A stretch of DNA of 64,000 nucleotides from Hominimerdicola alba (GTDB lineage: Bacteria > Bacillota > Clostridia > Oscillospirales > Ruminococcaceae). Position numbers and translations under genes: made by a program. Shown piece by piece: positions 1 through 8,491 of the stretch. The notes beneath the pieces were generated by a model. It saw nothing but the letters and a program-made list of their open reading frames with translations, was not told the DNA's origin and did not search any database. Every line of letters starts with the position of its first letter. The first letter of the stretch is position 1. Location: NCBI RefSeq assembly GCF_900112155.1, contig NZ_FOKQ01000013.1, positions 1 through 64,000 on the forward strand. Direction: 5' to 3'.

Positions 1-215
1 TCAATCTTACGGCTTGAAAAAGAGTCGTTCATGTAGCCGTAGATGAGTATCTTCATCATGATATCCTCGGGTATGGCGCCATTCCACTTGCTTACTATCG
101 TGTATTCTTCTTTTTGATAGATCTCATCTATAACATTGCTCAATACTCTGACAGTTGAGCTTTCTTCGATGTAGATCTCATAATTCATGTTAAGACGCAC
201 TTGACAATTTCTCAT
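1..215 (-). CDS. IS1182-family transposase, N-terminal fragment cut by window edge
   Basis: The visible 71 codons begin MRNCQVRLNMNYEIYI and end KILIYGYMNDSFSSRKI. This is the N-terminal helical domain typical of IS1182/DUF772-type transposases, where a conserved YxYMN-x-SSRKI stretch precedes the DDE catalytic core. The core itself lies outside the window. The ATG at 215-213 has an AAAGGA ribosome site about 11 bases upstream. A -10 like TATAAT at 267-262 (minus strand) could serve it. Whether the transposase is intact cannot be judged from here. Confidence 0.75.
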   Translation of the reverse strand, partial: MRNCQVRLNMNYEIYIEESSTVRVLSNVIDEIYQKEEYTIVSKWNGAIPEDIMMKILIYGYMNDSFSSRKI

Positions 216-279
216 TTTTGTGGTACAATCCTTTCGTTGGTTTAATGGTTTTTGCAATTATATTATACCATAAAAAGAA

Positions 280-310
280 GAGCTTGGCACTGTGCCAGGC
301 TCTTTTTCTT
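280..310 (+). terminator. Rho-independent terminator at insertion-element edge
   Basis: A stem of GAGC-T-TGGCA (280-289) pairs with TGCCA-G-GCTC (293-302), with one mismatch and a 3-base loop, and is followed by TTTTTCTTT. It should stop plus-strand transcripts that run antisense through the transposase before they reach the gene at 453. Confidence 0.6.
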
Positions 311-314
311 TGTT

Positions 315-338
315 GGGGCTGCAACAGCCCCTTTTTTT
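315..338 (+). terminator. Strong terminator / likely IS terminal repeat
   Basis: GGGGCTG (315-321), loop CAA, CAGCCCC (325-331), then seven T. The stem is perfect. It probably doubles as the terminal inverted repeat of the element and as an insulator for the neighbouring gene. Confidence 0.75.
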
Positions 339-376
339 AACTCCGTCATGATTTTGTATATCTTGCAATTAACTTA

Positions 377-405
377 TTGACTAATCTATTAATATATGGT
401 ATAAT
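377..405 (+). promoter_or_regulatory. Sigma-A promoter of the GGDEF gene
   Basis: TTGACT (377-382), 17-base spacer, TATAAT (400-405), with an extended -10 TGG just before the hexamer. It lies about 45 bases upstream of the start at 453 and outside the insertion element. Confidence 0.85.
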
Positions 406-452
406 TAGACAACAGCAAATCGGACACAGATTTTATCGCAGGAGGCATTGAT

Positions 453-2390
453 ATGGAAAAAAGAAAAACCATCTGCCTTATAACAGGTATGCCTGAAACA
501 CTGCACGCAAGGCGTGTGGCTAAGGGCGTTTTTGAACAGTGCGATAAGTACGGCTACAATGTGGCTGTATTTGCTTCCATGTCTCACTTCCTGTTCTTTA
601 TCGAGGAACACGCAAAGGGCGAGAACAACATCTACTCTCTGCCGAATTTCAAACTGTTTGACGGCGTCATCATTGATACCGTAACGCTTCTTGAGGACGG
701 CACAGGCAAGGTCATGAAAACTGTTGACCGCAGGATAAAGGAATGCGGAAATATACCGGTCGTATGCCTTGGCATACCCTATGGCGGATATCATACGATA
801 AACGGCTACAATGATGATATACTCCGCGAGATGTGCCGCCATGTTGTGAACGTTCACGGCAAGCGGGATATATGCGTCCTGACAGGTAAAAAAGGTCATC
901 CAGAAGCTGAAGAACGTCTGGCAGTATTTGCCGATGAGCTCGGAAAGCTTGGTATCGAGCTTGATGAAGATCACAGGATATACGGAGATTTCTGGTACAA
1001 CAGCGGAATCGCTCTTGCTAAAGAGATGATCGAGGGAAAGCGCCCGATGTACGAAGCTGTTATAACAGCAGGTGACTACATGGGTCTGGGACTTATCGAG
1101 GAACTCACAAAACACGGTATAAGGGTACCCGAGGATATCATAGTTATTGGATTTGATGCCACTGACGAAGCCATGCTGGCTGAGATAACTCTGACTTCCT
1201 ATGAAACCAATTACACCAAAACAGCGGCTGACGCTGTTGACTATCTGCGCAAAAATATCGACCCCGATGGCAGTATCAAACCTTATGTTCCGGATATGCA
1301 GAACCTCTGCCACGAAGGTATGAGCTGCGGCTGTCAGCCTGATATAACACAGTCAGCAAGAACATTCAGGGATTCCCTTTATTACATATACCACAATTAT
1401 ACATCTGAAAATGTGTTCGATAATATCGACATAGGTATGCTGATGGAGAGCTATGCATCTGAATCACTTACCGCATCTGCCACCCCCGAAGAATGTCTGA
1501 AAAACATATTCGGCAAGGTATATCTGCTTCTGCCCTTTGTTAATTTCAGGCTTTGTCTGCGTGAGGACTGGCTGAGCTACGATACATATCTCAAAGAGGG
1601 CTACCCCGATAAGATGATGGTAGCGGTGGCTGATTCAACGGAGAACGGCGTAAAGGTAAATAATTGGAAAGATATGTTCACCATAGATACCAAGGATCTG
1701 GTACCCGAGCTGAATGAGTACACCGAAAAGCCCTGCGTGTTCTATTTTGCAGCAGTACATTTCGGTGACAATACTCTTGGCTATGCCGTGCTCCAAAGAG
1801 AACTTTCCGACAGGCATCTGCTGAATCTGGTGTTCCGCAACTGGCTGAGACTTGTAAACAATTCTCTTGAAATGGCTAGGGCGAAGAACAGGTACGTTCA
1901 GCTTTCTATAGTTGATAATATGACAGGCTTGTACAACCGCCGCGGAATGTATGAGAAATTCAGCGATATGATGAAGCACGCAGATAAGGACGACAGGCTG
2001 ATGATATGTGTGATAGATATGGACGGGCTGAAATACATCAACGACACCTTCGGTCACAGCGAGGGTGATGAAGCTATAATCACAATGAGCCGTGCTATAA
2101 AGACTCTCTGCGGCGATAATGAGGTACCCGTCAGGGCAGGCGGCGATGAATTCGTTATAATCGGCATCGGGGCATACAGTGATGACGAACCGAAAAAGCG
2201 TGCAGAACATCTGGCAGATATACTTGAAAAATCCAATTCAGAGCTTGATAAGCCCTACCGTTTAGATGCCAGCATAGGCTGTGTTCTGAGTGATGAAAAC
2301 AGCTTTGAGCTTGAAAAGCATCTTACCAAAGCAGATGAGGAGATGTACCGCTGCAAATCGTCACGCAGGAAAAACCGCACCGCACTATAA
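453..2390 (+). CDS. LacI-like sugar sensor fused to diguanylate cyclase (GGDEF)
   Basis: A 645-residue protein without signal peptide or membrane segments, so probably cytoplasmic. Residues 1 to about 285 resemble the periplasmic-binding-protein fold of LacI/GalR effector domains (opening KTICLITGMPE, later AGDYMGLGLIEEL and IVIGFDATDEA) but no helix-turn-helix precedes it. A middle region of about 190 residues may be GAF-like. The C-terminal diguanylate cyclase domain carries DNMTGLYNRRG and an intact GGDEF at 563-567, so it should make cyclic-di-GMP from GTP. The RxxD inhibitory site normally five residues before GGDEF is not present. AGGAGG at 440-445 fixes the start. The same sensor plus middle region occurs in the EAL protein at 60222-63563, suggesting a matched synthesis/degradation pair. 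The ligand is inferred to be a sugar; it is not shown. Confidence 0.9.
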   Translation: MEKRKTICLITGMPETLHARRVAKGVFEQCDKYGYNVAVFASMSHFLFFIEEHAKGENNIYSLPNFKLFDGVIIDTVTLLEDGTGKVMKTVDRRIKECGNIPVVCLGIPYGGYHTINGYNDDILREMCRHVVNVHGKRDICVLTGKKGHPEAEERLAVFADELGKLGIELDEDHRIYGDFWYNSGIALAKEMIEGKRPMYEAVITAGDYMGLGLIEELTKHGIRVPEDIIVIGFDATDEAMLAEITLTSYETNYTKTAADAVDYLRKNIDPDGSIKPYVPDMQNLCHEGMSCGCQPDITQSARTFRDSLYYIYHNYTSENVFDNIDIGMLMESYASESLTASATPEECLKNIFGKVYLLLPFVNFRLCLREDWLSYDTYLKEGYPDKMMVAVADSTENGVKVNNWKDMFTIDTKDLVPELNEYTEKPCVFYFAAVHFGDNTLGYAVLQRELSDRHLLNLVFRNWLRLVNNSLEMARAKNRYVQLSIVDNMTGLYNRRGMYEKFSDMMKHADKDDRLMICVIDMDGLKYINDTFGHSEGDEAIITMSRAIKTLCGDNEVPVRAGGDEFVIIGIGAYSDDEPKKRAEHLADILEKSNSELDKPYRLDASIGCVLSDENSFELEKHLTKADEEMYRCKSSRRKNRTAL

Positions 2391-2404
2391 TATGATAATA
2401 AACA

Positions 2405-2441
2405 AAATATCCGTCGGCTCGTAATGAACCGACGGATATTT
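2405..2441. terminator. Bidirectional terminator between convergent genes
   Basis: An AATATCCGTCGG arm pairs with CCGACGGATATT around an 11-base loop, with A-rich and T-rich flanks. It serves the plus-strand GGDEF gene and, read on the minus strand, the GH5 gene ending at 2465. Confidence 0.8.
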
Positions 2442-2464
2442 ATTTATCAGCTTATTCAGCTAAA

Positions 2465-4510
2465 TTACTTGATAGTAACAGTTATGGCATTCTTGATAGG
2501 ATCAGCTGTGTTCCACTTACCATTGACTCTTGCAGCAACAGCAACCTTGTAGGTCATGCCGGGAGTCAGATTCTTGGGAGTTAAATAGCTGTTGGTTGTG
2601 ATATTGGAAGTCTGAATTCTCCACTTACCTGCCAGATATACAGCGATACCGTACTTGTCTGCACCCTCAACCTTATCCCAGACAAACTGTACCTGATGAT
2701 ACTGAGTGCTGTAATTAGCCTTAACGTTCTTGGGATAATCATCGCTGGAAGTTGAGGCCTTGGGAGTTACAGTGACAGCATTGGAATAATCATTGGTCCA
2801 AGTGCCGTTTACTCTTGCAACGACAGCTACCTTGTAGTTTGTACCAGAGGTCAGACCTGTCCAGTTGTAAGAAGTGCCTGTTGTTTCGGTAACCTGCTTC
2901 CAGGAGCCGTTAACGTTCTGGTATACAGCATACTTGTCAGCATTGCTGATGGAATTCCAGCTGAGCTTAACGCTGCCTTCACCTGCTGTGGAAGAAATCT
3001 TGATGGTCTGAACAACAGGTGTATCATTGTTGCCGCCATTACCATTAACCTTCTTACCGCCGTCAAGGTTGCTGCCCTCGGTATTTGAATACTTGGAATA
3101 GAATTCGCCAAGGGAGATACCGTTCTTGCCCAGTGCTACCTGGTGGTCAAGACCGATGTACTTACCGGTGGTAGATGTCTGCCAGAGAGCCTTCTCGAAG
3201 AGCTCATACTTAGGTTCATTCCACTTGATAGTAGTGCCGGAGCCTGCCATGAAACCGAGGCCGTCCCAAAGTCCGCCTGTATCGCCGGAGTTAGTATTGA
3301 GGCACCAGAATGTGTGGTTGATGTGATGCTTGATCATGTAGTCACGGAGAAGAGTCATCCACTTCTGGTTCTCCTTGCCGTCCATATGACCGCCCCACTC
3401 ACCGATAAGCTCAGGGCCTATTTCCTCCGCATTGATGTAAGCCCATGTATCATACCAGTAATCGTCAAGCAGAGTCTGCTCTGTGAAGTCCTTATCGAAC
3501 CATGTCTGTGCATAAACAGAAGGGCCGTAGTCATGAGGTGAGTAAACTATCTGTGATGTACCCTGCTTGGGAACGATAGGATACTCTCTTGCGCCGCGGA
3601 AGTTACCGCCCCACCATGCGCCTATGTAAGGTGAGTTATCTCTTCTGTCAGGCATACCCCAGTAGTCGCCTGCCATAGCACCGCTCATGGACTGCTCAAC
3701 GCCTTCAACGAGGATAAGTGCATTGGGGTTAACATCAAGGATAGCTTCTGCACACTTAGTTGCAGCGTAAGCCCAGTTGTTCTCATCGGTAGAACCGTCC
3801 CACTTAGCAGCGTCAGCGCCTTCCTGACCCTTTCCGTGAGGCTCGTTCTTGAGGTCATAAGCGATGAGGGTATCATCATTCTTGTACTTGTCAGCAAGCC
3901 ATACCAGTGAATCGATCCATACCTTTGTGGTAACGCCAGCCTTGCCGTACCAGAGGTTGTAGTTATGACCAGAGTTGTCAGTATGAGGACTGTGTACATC
4001 GATGAAAGCCTTGATACCATACTTCTTGCACTTCTGCATCATGATATCGAATACTTCCATACTGTTCTTGGCAGTTTTACCATCAGCCTCGCAGAAATCA
4101 GCATTGATGGTGTAAGCAGGGTCTGCGTTGCAGGAGAAGCTGCTTACAGGCATAGGCTTGCCGTTCATCCATGAAACGAGAAGCTCGGAAGAAACAGGGA
4201 AACGGATAACGTTGATACCACGGTCTGCGATCTCTTTCAGACAGTCATCAGCGTCAGCGCTCCAAAGGTAGTGCGGGCAAGCTTCGCTGCAGTTGAAACC
4301 GAACCAGTTTGCACCTGTCAGCCATACTTCATTGCCGTATTTGTCATAAAGTCTGCTGCCCTTAGCGTGCAGCCAGTCGTCGTTGCAGTCATCAACTGTT
4401 GCAGCTGAGGCTGTGGTTGTTCTGACTGCTGAAATGCCTGTAGCCGCACCTGAAACGGTGAGAGCAGCTATTGAAGCAAAAGCAGCCATCCTTCTGATAA
4501 TACTTTTCAT
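2465..4510 (-). CDS. Secreted endoglucanase, GH5 with Fn3-like and CBM37 modules
   Basis: A 681-residue secreted beta-1,4-glucanase. Start MKSIIRR is chosen because GAGAGGGG lies just upstream; a longer frame has no ribosome site. Signal peptide is about residues 1-37. The catalytic GH5 domain spans about 40-475 with acid/base Glu223 (KNEPHG) and nucleophile Glu371 (IGEWGG); SPHDYGPSVYAQTWF resembles subfamily 1 endoglucanases. A short linker is followed by a fibronectin-III-like module (about 500-585) and a C-terminal CBM37 (about 590-681) nearly identical to those of the two GH9 enzymes. CBM37 binds cellulose and other glycans broadly in R. albus. The enzyme should cut internal cellulose bonds outside the cell. 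It is a single-gene unit between two terminators. Confidence 0.93.
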   Translation of the reverse strand: MKSIIRRMAAFASIAALTVSGAATGISAVRTTTASAATVDDCNDDWLHAKGSRLYDKYGNEVWLTGANWFGFNCSEACPHYLWSADADDCLKEIADRGINVIRFPVSSELLVSWMNGKPMPVSSFSCNADPAYTINADFCEADGKTAKNSMEVFDIMMQKCKKYGIKAFIDVHSPHTDNSGHNYNLWYGKAGVTTKVWIDSLVWLADKYKNDDTLIAYDLKNEPHGKGQEGADAAKWDGSTDENNWAYAATKCAEAILDVNPNALILVEGVEQSMSGAMAGDYWGMPDRRDNSPYIGAWWGGNFRGAREYPIVPKQGTSQIVYSPHDYGPSVYAQTWFDKDFTEQTLLDDYWYDTWAYINAEEIGPELIGEWGGHMDGKENQKWMTLLRDYMIKHHINHTFWCLNTNSGDTGGLWDGLGFMAGSGTTIKWNEPKYELFEKALWQTSTTGKYIGLDHQVALGKNGISLGEFYSKYSNTEGSNLDGGKKVNGNGGNNDTPVVQTIKISSTAGEGSVKLSWNSISNADKYAVYQNVNGSWKQVTETTGTSYNWTGLTSGTNYKVAVVARVNGTWTNDYSNAVTVTPKASTSSDDYPKNVKANYSTQYHQVQFVWDKVEGADKYGIAVYLAGKWRIQTSNITTNSYLTPKNLTPGMTYKVAVAARVNGKWNTADPIKNAITVTIK

Positions 4511-4568
4511 AAAATATTCCCCTCTCGTGATACCGAATGTTAATTTATTAAGGTATCTTACTTTTTTA

Positions 4569-4597
4569 ATTGTATCATCGTTACCGAAAAATGTCAA
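4569..4597 (-). promoter_or_regulatory. Promoter of GH5 gene
   Basis: On the minus strand TTGACA (4597-4592), 17-base spacer ending in TGA, TACAAT (4574-4569), about 60 bases upstream of the GH5 start. An A/T-rich stretch with GTTTAATCGATT at about 4644-4633 lies further upstream; it only loosely resembles the element shared by the GH9 and GH11 genes. Confidence 0.8.
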
Positions 4598-4701
4598 TAC
4601 CAATCTTGTAAAAACTGAACATAAAGTCACGAAATCGATTAAACTTTTTGTTAATATATTATACGTACCGTAATTTTGGGAAATTTATTGAATTTTTAAA
4701 C

Positions 4702-4732
4702 AAAAAACGGATGTACAGGGGTGCACATCCGT
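4702..4732 (-). terminator. Terminator of the Bce-type transporter operon
   Basis: On the minus strand ACGGATGT-G-CA, loop CCCC, TG-T-ACATCCGT, followed by TTTTTTG. It lies just after the permease stop. Confidence 0.75.
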
Positions 4733-4763
4733 CTTATAGTTTTATAAAAAATATCCGTTTTGT

Positions 4764-6782
4764 CTATCTTCTCTCTTTCACAATGCTCTTGCTGCTGAAG
4801 AATGTTATGAGAAAATATCCGCCATAGATCATCAGGATTATCAGGGTGGTCACTGTCATGGACTGACCGATATTTTCCGTGCCGAATACTTCAAGTGTAC
4901 GTGCCGCAAAGCGCATACCGAATACAGAGTGTACGCAGGCGAGCAGCAGAGGTATCAGGAAGAATATACCTGTCTGTCTCAGCAGAGACTTGCCAAGATC
5001 TTTCTCGTCAGCGCCGATCTTTCTGAGCATCTCGTATCTGCCCACACTGTCAACACTCTCGGAGAGTTCTTTAAGTGCAAGTACCGCACCGCTGGCGATA
5101 AGGAACACCAGTCCGATATAAAGCCCTACGAATGTAGCTATTGCGCCTATGCCAACGGAATCTGCTTTGATCTGAATCCTGGAATCGCGAATGTAATAAT
5201 TATCGGCTGTGTCAGACAAATCCATTACATTATCGAACTTTGCAGCTACTGTTTTTTCAGCTGCTTCCTTGTCTTCGGAAAGGTAGTTGCCGATAAAGTA
5301 TTCCATATGAACACCGCTTTCATCTACAACATCATCGGGAACTATTATTATACCAAAGTTTGCTTTATTTGACGAAATGGATATGAAGCCGTCAACACAG
5401 CTGCTGTACTGTGATCTCAGAGTTTTGCCGAATACGTTTATCTCATTACCCTTTTCAATTGCGGTGTCACGCAGAGCCTTCACTGAACCGTAGTTGCATA
5501 ATACTATAAAACTGTCATCTTCCAATTTAAGCTCTTTTCTGCCATATATCTTCATAAGCGCATTGTAATCGCTGACACGGACCAGCTCCTCGGTTGAATC
5601 GAACATCATATTCGGATACTGCGCTTTAATTTCTTCGGCTTTGTCACCGAGGAAGTCTTCAAAGGTGAAACCCTCATCAAAGTAACTGTAAAAATGTTTA
5701 TACTCGCTGAAATCCTCTGTGATATCTTCACCAGCTTCTTTATACATCTTTTCAAGATCGGAAGTATGTTCTTCGTTGTAGATATATACTCTACCCTCGA
5801 AATCAGCGGGGCAAAGCTCCTTGATATTTGAATTCATGGAATTTCTTATGGTGAAAGCGGCTGCCAGCATACAGATGGTAACAAAAAGCATCAGGCAGAT
5901 AACTGTCATGGACATTACCATGGTGTTTACCTTGCTGCTTATCTGGCGGAAAGTGAAACTGTTTAAACTGCGGTAGTACATACCCTTTACCGACATCACT
6001 GTACGCAGCAGCATACCCGATACCGACCAGAAGATGAAGAATGTGGATATGATGCCTGTTATCACGCTGCCAATGAATTTATCTTCGTTGAGGTCATTAT
6101 AGCCTACTGTTACGTTGTAGTATGCAATACTCAGGGCGATCACCGCTGCTATGAATATCAGCACGCAGACTATGGGATTTTTCAGCTTTATCTGCTCTGA
6201 ACGTCTGCCTGACTGCATAAGGTCGATGAGTTTCATCTTTGTGATGACTATGCTGTTGAATACCATTACCACCAGATACATAACAGCAAAGTAAAGTATG
6301 GTCTTGACTATTGCTTCGGTTGAAACAGTGAACTTGTAAGCTGTCATATCAGCTTCAAATAGATTCGCCACCAGCGCACTCATCAGCTGTGAAAGTCCTA
6401 TGCCCACCAGCAGACCCGCTGCCAGAGAACCCAGACCGATGATGACTGTTTCTATCAGCAGCAGCCTTGATATGCTGCCCTTGCTCATACCGAGAGTCAT
6501 GTACAGCGCGAACTCCCGCTTTCTTCTCTTCATCAGAAAACGGCTTGCGTAAACTATCAGCAGACCCAGAACGCCTGCAACGAATACGCTTATTCCCGAA
6601 AGAACAGTTCTCAGAATATCAATTACTTCATAGCTGCTGTCATTTATCCTCATCATAGCAGCCTGTCCGCCGATGGCGTTGAAAACATAAAATACCGAAA
6701 CGCCGATCATCAGCGTGAAAAAGTATATCGCATAATCCCTCAGGCTTCTGCGGATATTGCTTACCGAAAGCTTAAAGAGCAT
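4764..6782 (-). CDS. BceB-type ABC permease (FtsX superfamily)
   Basis: A 672-residue membrane protein with the BceB plan: one N-terminal segment, a group of three, further paired segments, a large extracellular domain of about 220 residues (roughly 315-535) and three C-terminal segments. FtsX-like blocks start near 60 and near 560. This family, with its ATPase, removes lipid-II-cycle-binding peptides such as bacitracin from their targets and signals flux to a paired kinase. Its start overlaps the end of the ATPase gene by 11 bases, so translation is probably coupled. The kinase and regulator of the pair are at 8950-10604. The actual peptide ligand cannot be read from sequence; symbol withheld because orthology to one named Bce/Psd/Vra system is uncertain. 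Confidence 0.9.
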   Translation of the reverse strand: MLFKLSVSNIRRSLRDYAIYFFTLMIGVSVFYVFNAIGGQAAMMRINDSSYEVIDILRTVLSGISVFVAGVLGLLIVYASRFLMKRRKREFALYMTLGMSKGSISRLLLIETVIIGLGSLAAGLLVGIGLSQLMSALVANLFEADMTAYKFTVSTEAIVKTILYFAVMYLVVMVFNSIVITKMKLIDLMQSGRRSEQIKLKNPIVCVLIFIAAVIALSIAYYNVTVGYNDLNEDKFIGSVITGIISTFFIFWSVSGMLLRTVMSVKGMYYRSLNSFTFRQISSKVNTMVMSMTVICLMLFVTICMLAAAFTIRNSMNSNIKELCPADFEGRVYIYNEEHTSDLEKMYKEAGEDITEDFSEYKHFYSYFDEGFTFEDFLGDKAEEIKAQYPNMMFDSTEELVRVSDYNALMKIYGRKELKLEDDSFIVLCNYGSVKALRDTAIEKGNEINVFGKTLRSQYSSCVDGFISISSNKANFGIIIVPDDVVDESGVHMEYFIGNYLSEDKEAAEKTVAAKFDNVMDLSDTADNYYIRDSRIQIKADSVGIGAIATFVGLYIGLVFLIASGAVLALKELSESVDSVGRYEMLRKIGADEKDLGKSLLRQTGIFFLIPLLLACVHSVFGMRFAARTLEVFGTENIGQSMTVTTLIILMIYGGYFLITFFSSKSIVKERR

Positions 6783-7539
6783 CGCTCATGTCACCTCCCA
6801 GGAGAGTTACTACATCGATTATCTTATCAAAGAACTGCTTGCGGGTATCAGCGCCGCGGCTTATCTCGTTGAATATCTTACCGTCCTTGATGAAGATGAC
6901 ACGGCTGGCATAGCTTGCAGTGAAGCTGTCGTGAGTTACCATCATGATGGTTGTGCCGCACTCTGTATTCAGGTAGCGAAAACGCTCCAGCAGCATCTTA
7001 GCCGACTTTGAATCCAGCGCACCTGTAGGTTCGTCCGCAAGTACAAGCTTTGGTGAAGTAACTATGGCGCGTGCCGATGCAACTCTCTGCTTCTGTCCGC
7101 CTGACATCTGATAGGGGTACTTTTTCAGCACCTCGGTGATTCCCAGCTGTTCAGCAACTGTCTTGACTGCCTCGTCAATTTCCTTGACAGGCTTTTTCTG
7201 TATCGAAAGTGCCAGTGCAATATTCTCGTAAGCAGTCAGTGTATCAAGCAGGTTGAAATCCTGAAAGATGAATCCCAGCTTTTCACGCCTGAACTTGTTC
7301 AGCTCCTTGCCCTTTATCTCGGTGATGTCGCTGTCCTCCAGATATATATGACCCGAAGTCACGCGGTCGATGGTGGAGATGCAGTTGAGAAGTGTTGTCT
7401 TGCCGCTTCCCGAAGCTCCCATTATAGCAACGAACTCGCCCTTTGATACCCCTAAGGATATATCGTCTATCGCCTTGGTAAGGCTTGACTTGCTGCCGTA
7501 GTATTTTTCAATGTTTTCGATCTTGAGTAACTGTTCCAT
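6772..7539 (-). CDS. BceA-type ABC transporter ATPase
   Basis: A 255-residue ATPase of the MacB/LolD/BceA class. It shows Walker A (GASGSGKTT), Q-loop (FIFQDFNLLD), signature (YQMSGGQKQR), Walker B (LVLADEPTGALD) and H-loop (MMVTHD). The start MEQLLKIENIEKYYG at 7539 matches the family length and has GGAAAAGAGAG upstream; the open frame runs 53 codons further without a better site. It powers the permease encoded at 4764-6782. It is preceded by a small membrane protein gene 46 bases upstream with no terminator between, so both likely share the promoter at 7837-7902. Confidence 0.92.
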   Translation of the reverse strand: MEQLLKIENIEKYYGSKSSLTKAIDDISLGVSKGEFVAIMGASGSGKTTLLNCISTIDRVTSGHIYLEDSDITEIKGKELNKFRREKLGFIFQDFNLLDTLTAYENIALALSIQKKPVKEIDEAVKTVAEQLGITEVLKKYPYQMSGGQKQRVASARAIVTSPKLVLADEPTGALDSKSAKMLLERFRYLNTECGTTIMMVTHDSFTASYASRVIFIKDGKIFNEISRGADTRKQFFDKIIDVVTLLGGDMSDAL

Positions 7540-7585
7540 ATCCAACTCTCTTTTCCTTTGTAGTTTTTTTATATCAAGGTCTTTC

Positions 7586-7777
7586 TTAAATGAACTGCTC
7601 CGATCTCTTTGTGAGATATACTGAATATGCATATGAATAACCAAGTGTGCTTGCTGCAAGTATCGCCATGCCCGGAATGTCCAGATTTCTGATTGCAACG
7701 AAGTGCATTATCACGCCTGCTGTTACTGCCATCATCATCAGTGTACATATCACCAGTGTCATCTTTGCAAATTTCAT
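7586..7777 (-). CDS. Small two-helix membrane protein, Bce-locus paralogue 1
   Basis: 63 residues (begins MKFAKMTLVICTLMMMAV) with two predicted hydrophobic helices around residues 6-27 and 34-52 separated by a short polar turn, and a charged tail. I do not recognise a named family. It is paralogous in length, helix positions and spacing to products at 7917-8108 and 8531-8755 and to the pseudogene at 8244-8435. A good ribosome site (AAGGTGA) precedes the ATG. It lies directly upstream of the ATPase gene and behind a promoter with a BceR-type box. A role as accessory subunit, sensor or envelope-stress protein is inference only. Confidence 0.75.
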   Translation of the reverse strand: MKFAKMTLVICTLMMMAVTAGVIMHFVAIRNLDIPGMAILAASTLGYSYAYSVYLTKRSEQFI

Positions 7778-7836
7778 TTCGGATCACCTTATCCTTTTCA
7801 TATTCTTTGTGGGGTCCTGCCCCTTACTGTATCTTT

Positions 7837-7902
7837 ATTATATCATACGTTTTGCTGTCTGTCGTTTTTTCTATCTTACGTTACATTACAGTTTTGTAAT
7901 GT
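7837..7902 (-). promoter_or_regulatory. BceR-type box and promoter A (small gene 1 plus transporter)
   Basis: The inverted repeat ACATTACA-N4-TGTAATGT at 7902-7883 contains TTACA-N4-TGTAA, the half-site arrangement reported for BceR-like regulators. About 42 bases further in the direction of transcription is TATAAT (7842-7837) preceded by TGA; the -35 position reads ACGACA, far from consensus, as expected of an activated promoter. The whole cassette of about 85 bases recurs at 8178-8243, 8492-8555 and 8817-8882. Confidence 0.8.
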
Positions 7903-7916
7903 TGGCGGATTTATTC

Positions 7917-8108
7917 TTAAAACATCTGCTCAACCTTCATTCTGTCGTACTTTGTCTTTGCCGAGCAGTACATTACTGTGCAGATCGCAAGTACTGTAGT
8001 TCCCTGAGCATCAAGGCTGCCGGTTTGTATTGTGTTGATGACCAGACCTGCCAGAACTGCCATCATAGTTGCAAAACAAATCATAACCGAGATCTTAACA
8101 TTTTTCAT
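7917..8108 (-). CDS. Small two-helix membrane protein, Bce-locus paralogue 2
   Basis: 63 residues (begins MKNVKISVMICFATMMAVLA), same length and helix plan as the product of 7586-7777: a hydrophobic helix at about 7-28, a short loop with LDAQG, a second helix at about 35-50, and a basic-acidic tail. AAAGG nine bases before the ATG supports translation. It has its own BceR-type box and promoter at 8178-8243. Function unknown; no close named family recognised. Confidence 0.72.
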   Translation of the reverse strand: MKNVKISVMICFATMMAVLAGLVINTIQTGSLDAQGTTVLAICTVMYCSAKTKYDRMKVEQMF

Positions 8109-8177
8109 AATTATCGACCTTTCCTCTTTAAGCTTTACTCTTTTCCTCGGGAACTCTTATCCCCTTGCTGTATCTAT

Positions 8178-8243
8178 ATTATATCATACGTTTTGCTGTC
8201 TGTCGTTTTATCTATCTTACGTTACATTACAGTTTTGTAATGT
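8178..8243 (-). promoter_or_regulatory. BceR-type box and promoter B
   Basis: ACATTACA-N4-TGTAATGT at 8243-8224 and TATAAT at 8183-8178, same spacing as cassette A and nearly base-for-base identical to it. It drives the small gene at 7917-8108. It begins immediately after the stop codon of the neighbouring pseudogene. Confidence 0.8.
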
Positions 8244-8435
8244 TTACTGCTTCTGCGCTTTTTTAGCCGCCTTGTATTTCTCTTCCGTGCAGCAGCAGAT
8301 GCAGGCGTTGCAGGCGATCAGTCCGCTGAGGGTTGTATCCCAGAAACCTGTGCGGATGTAGTTCATCATTGCGATGATAAAAAGTACCAGTGTTGTAACT
8401 GTGCTTATGATCTATGCTGTTCTTTCCTTTTTCAT
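8244..8435 (-). pseudogene. Small two-helix membrane protein, paralogue 3, broken by TAG at codon 8
   Basis: Translation from the ATG at 8435-8433 gives MKKERTA, then TAG (8414-8412), then 55 codons in the same frame that read IISTVTTLVLFIIAMMNY and onward to a TAA at 8246-8244. Ignoring the TAG the product is 63 residues and clearly resembles the paralogue at 8531-8755 (FxTTLxGxIA versus FDPALGTMIA, followed by a CCC/CCA cysteine patch). The ribosome site AAAGGA is intact and the promoter cassette at 8492-8555 is intact. Recent inactivation, stop-codon readthrough or a sequencing error are all possible. Confidence 0.7.
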
Positions 8436-8491
8436 ATCTATCTTCCTTTCAGAAGTCTCAGGTTATTGGGTGTTCCCCTTACTGTGTCTAT

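Larger units (their letters stand above)
1..338 (-). mobile_element. IS1182-type insertion element, 5' end only
   Basis: The window opens inside an insertion element. It holds the first codons of a transposase on the minus strand and, upstream, a perfect dyad at 315-331. Read inward this dyad begins GGGGCTGTTGCA, which resembles the terminal repeats I associate with IS1182-family elements, so the element edge is probably near 331-338. The other end and any target duplication lie outside the window, so the boundary is inferred. Confidence 0.6.

Noticed and set aside
4633-4644. GTTTAATCGATT upstream of GH5 as another copy of the shared polysaccharidase element
   Set aside because: Similarity is limited to A/T-rich words and the distance to the -35 differs; not counted as a copy.
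7647-8361. Plus-strand open frames across the small-gene array
   Set aside because: They are antisense to the paralogous small genes and repeat only because the promoter cassettes repeat; no ribosome site or plausible protein.
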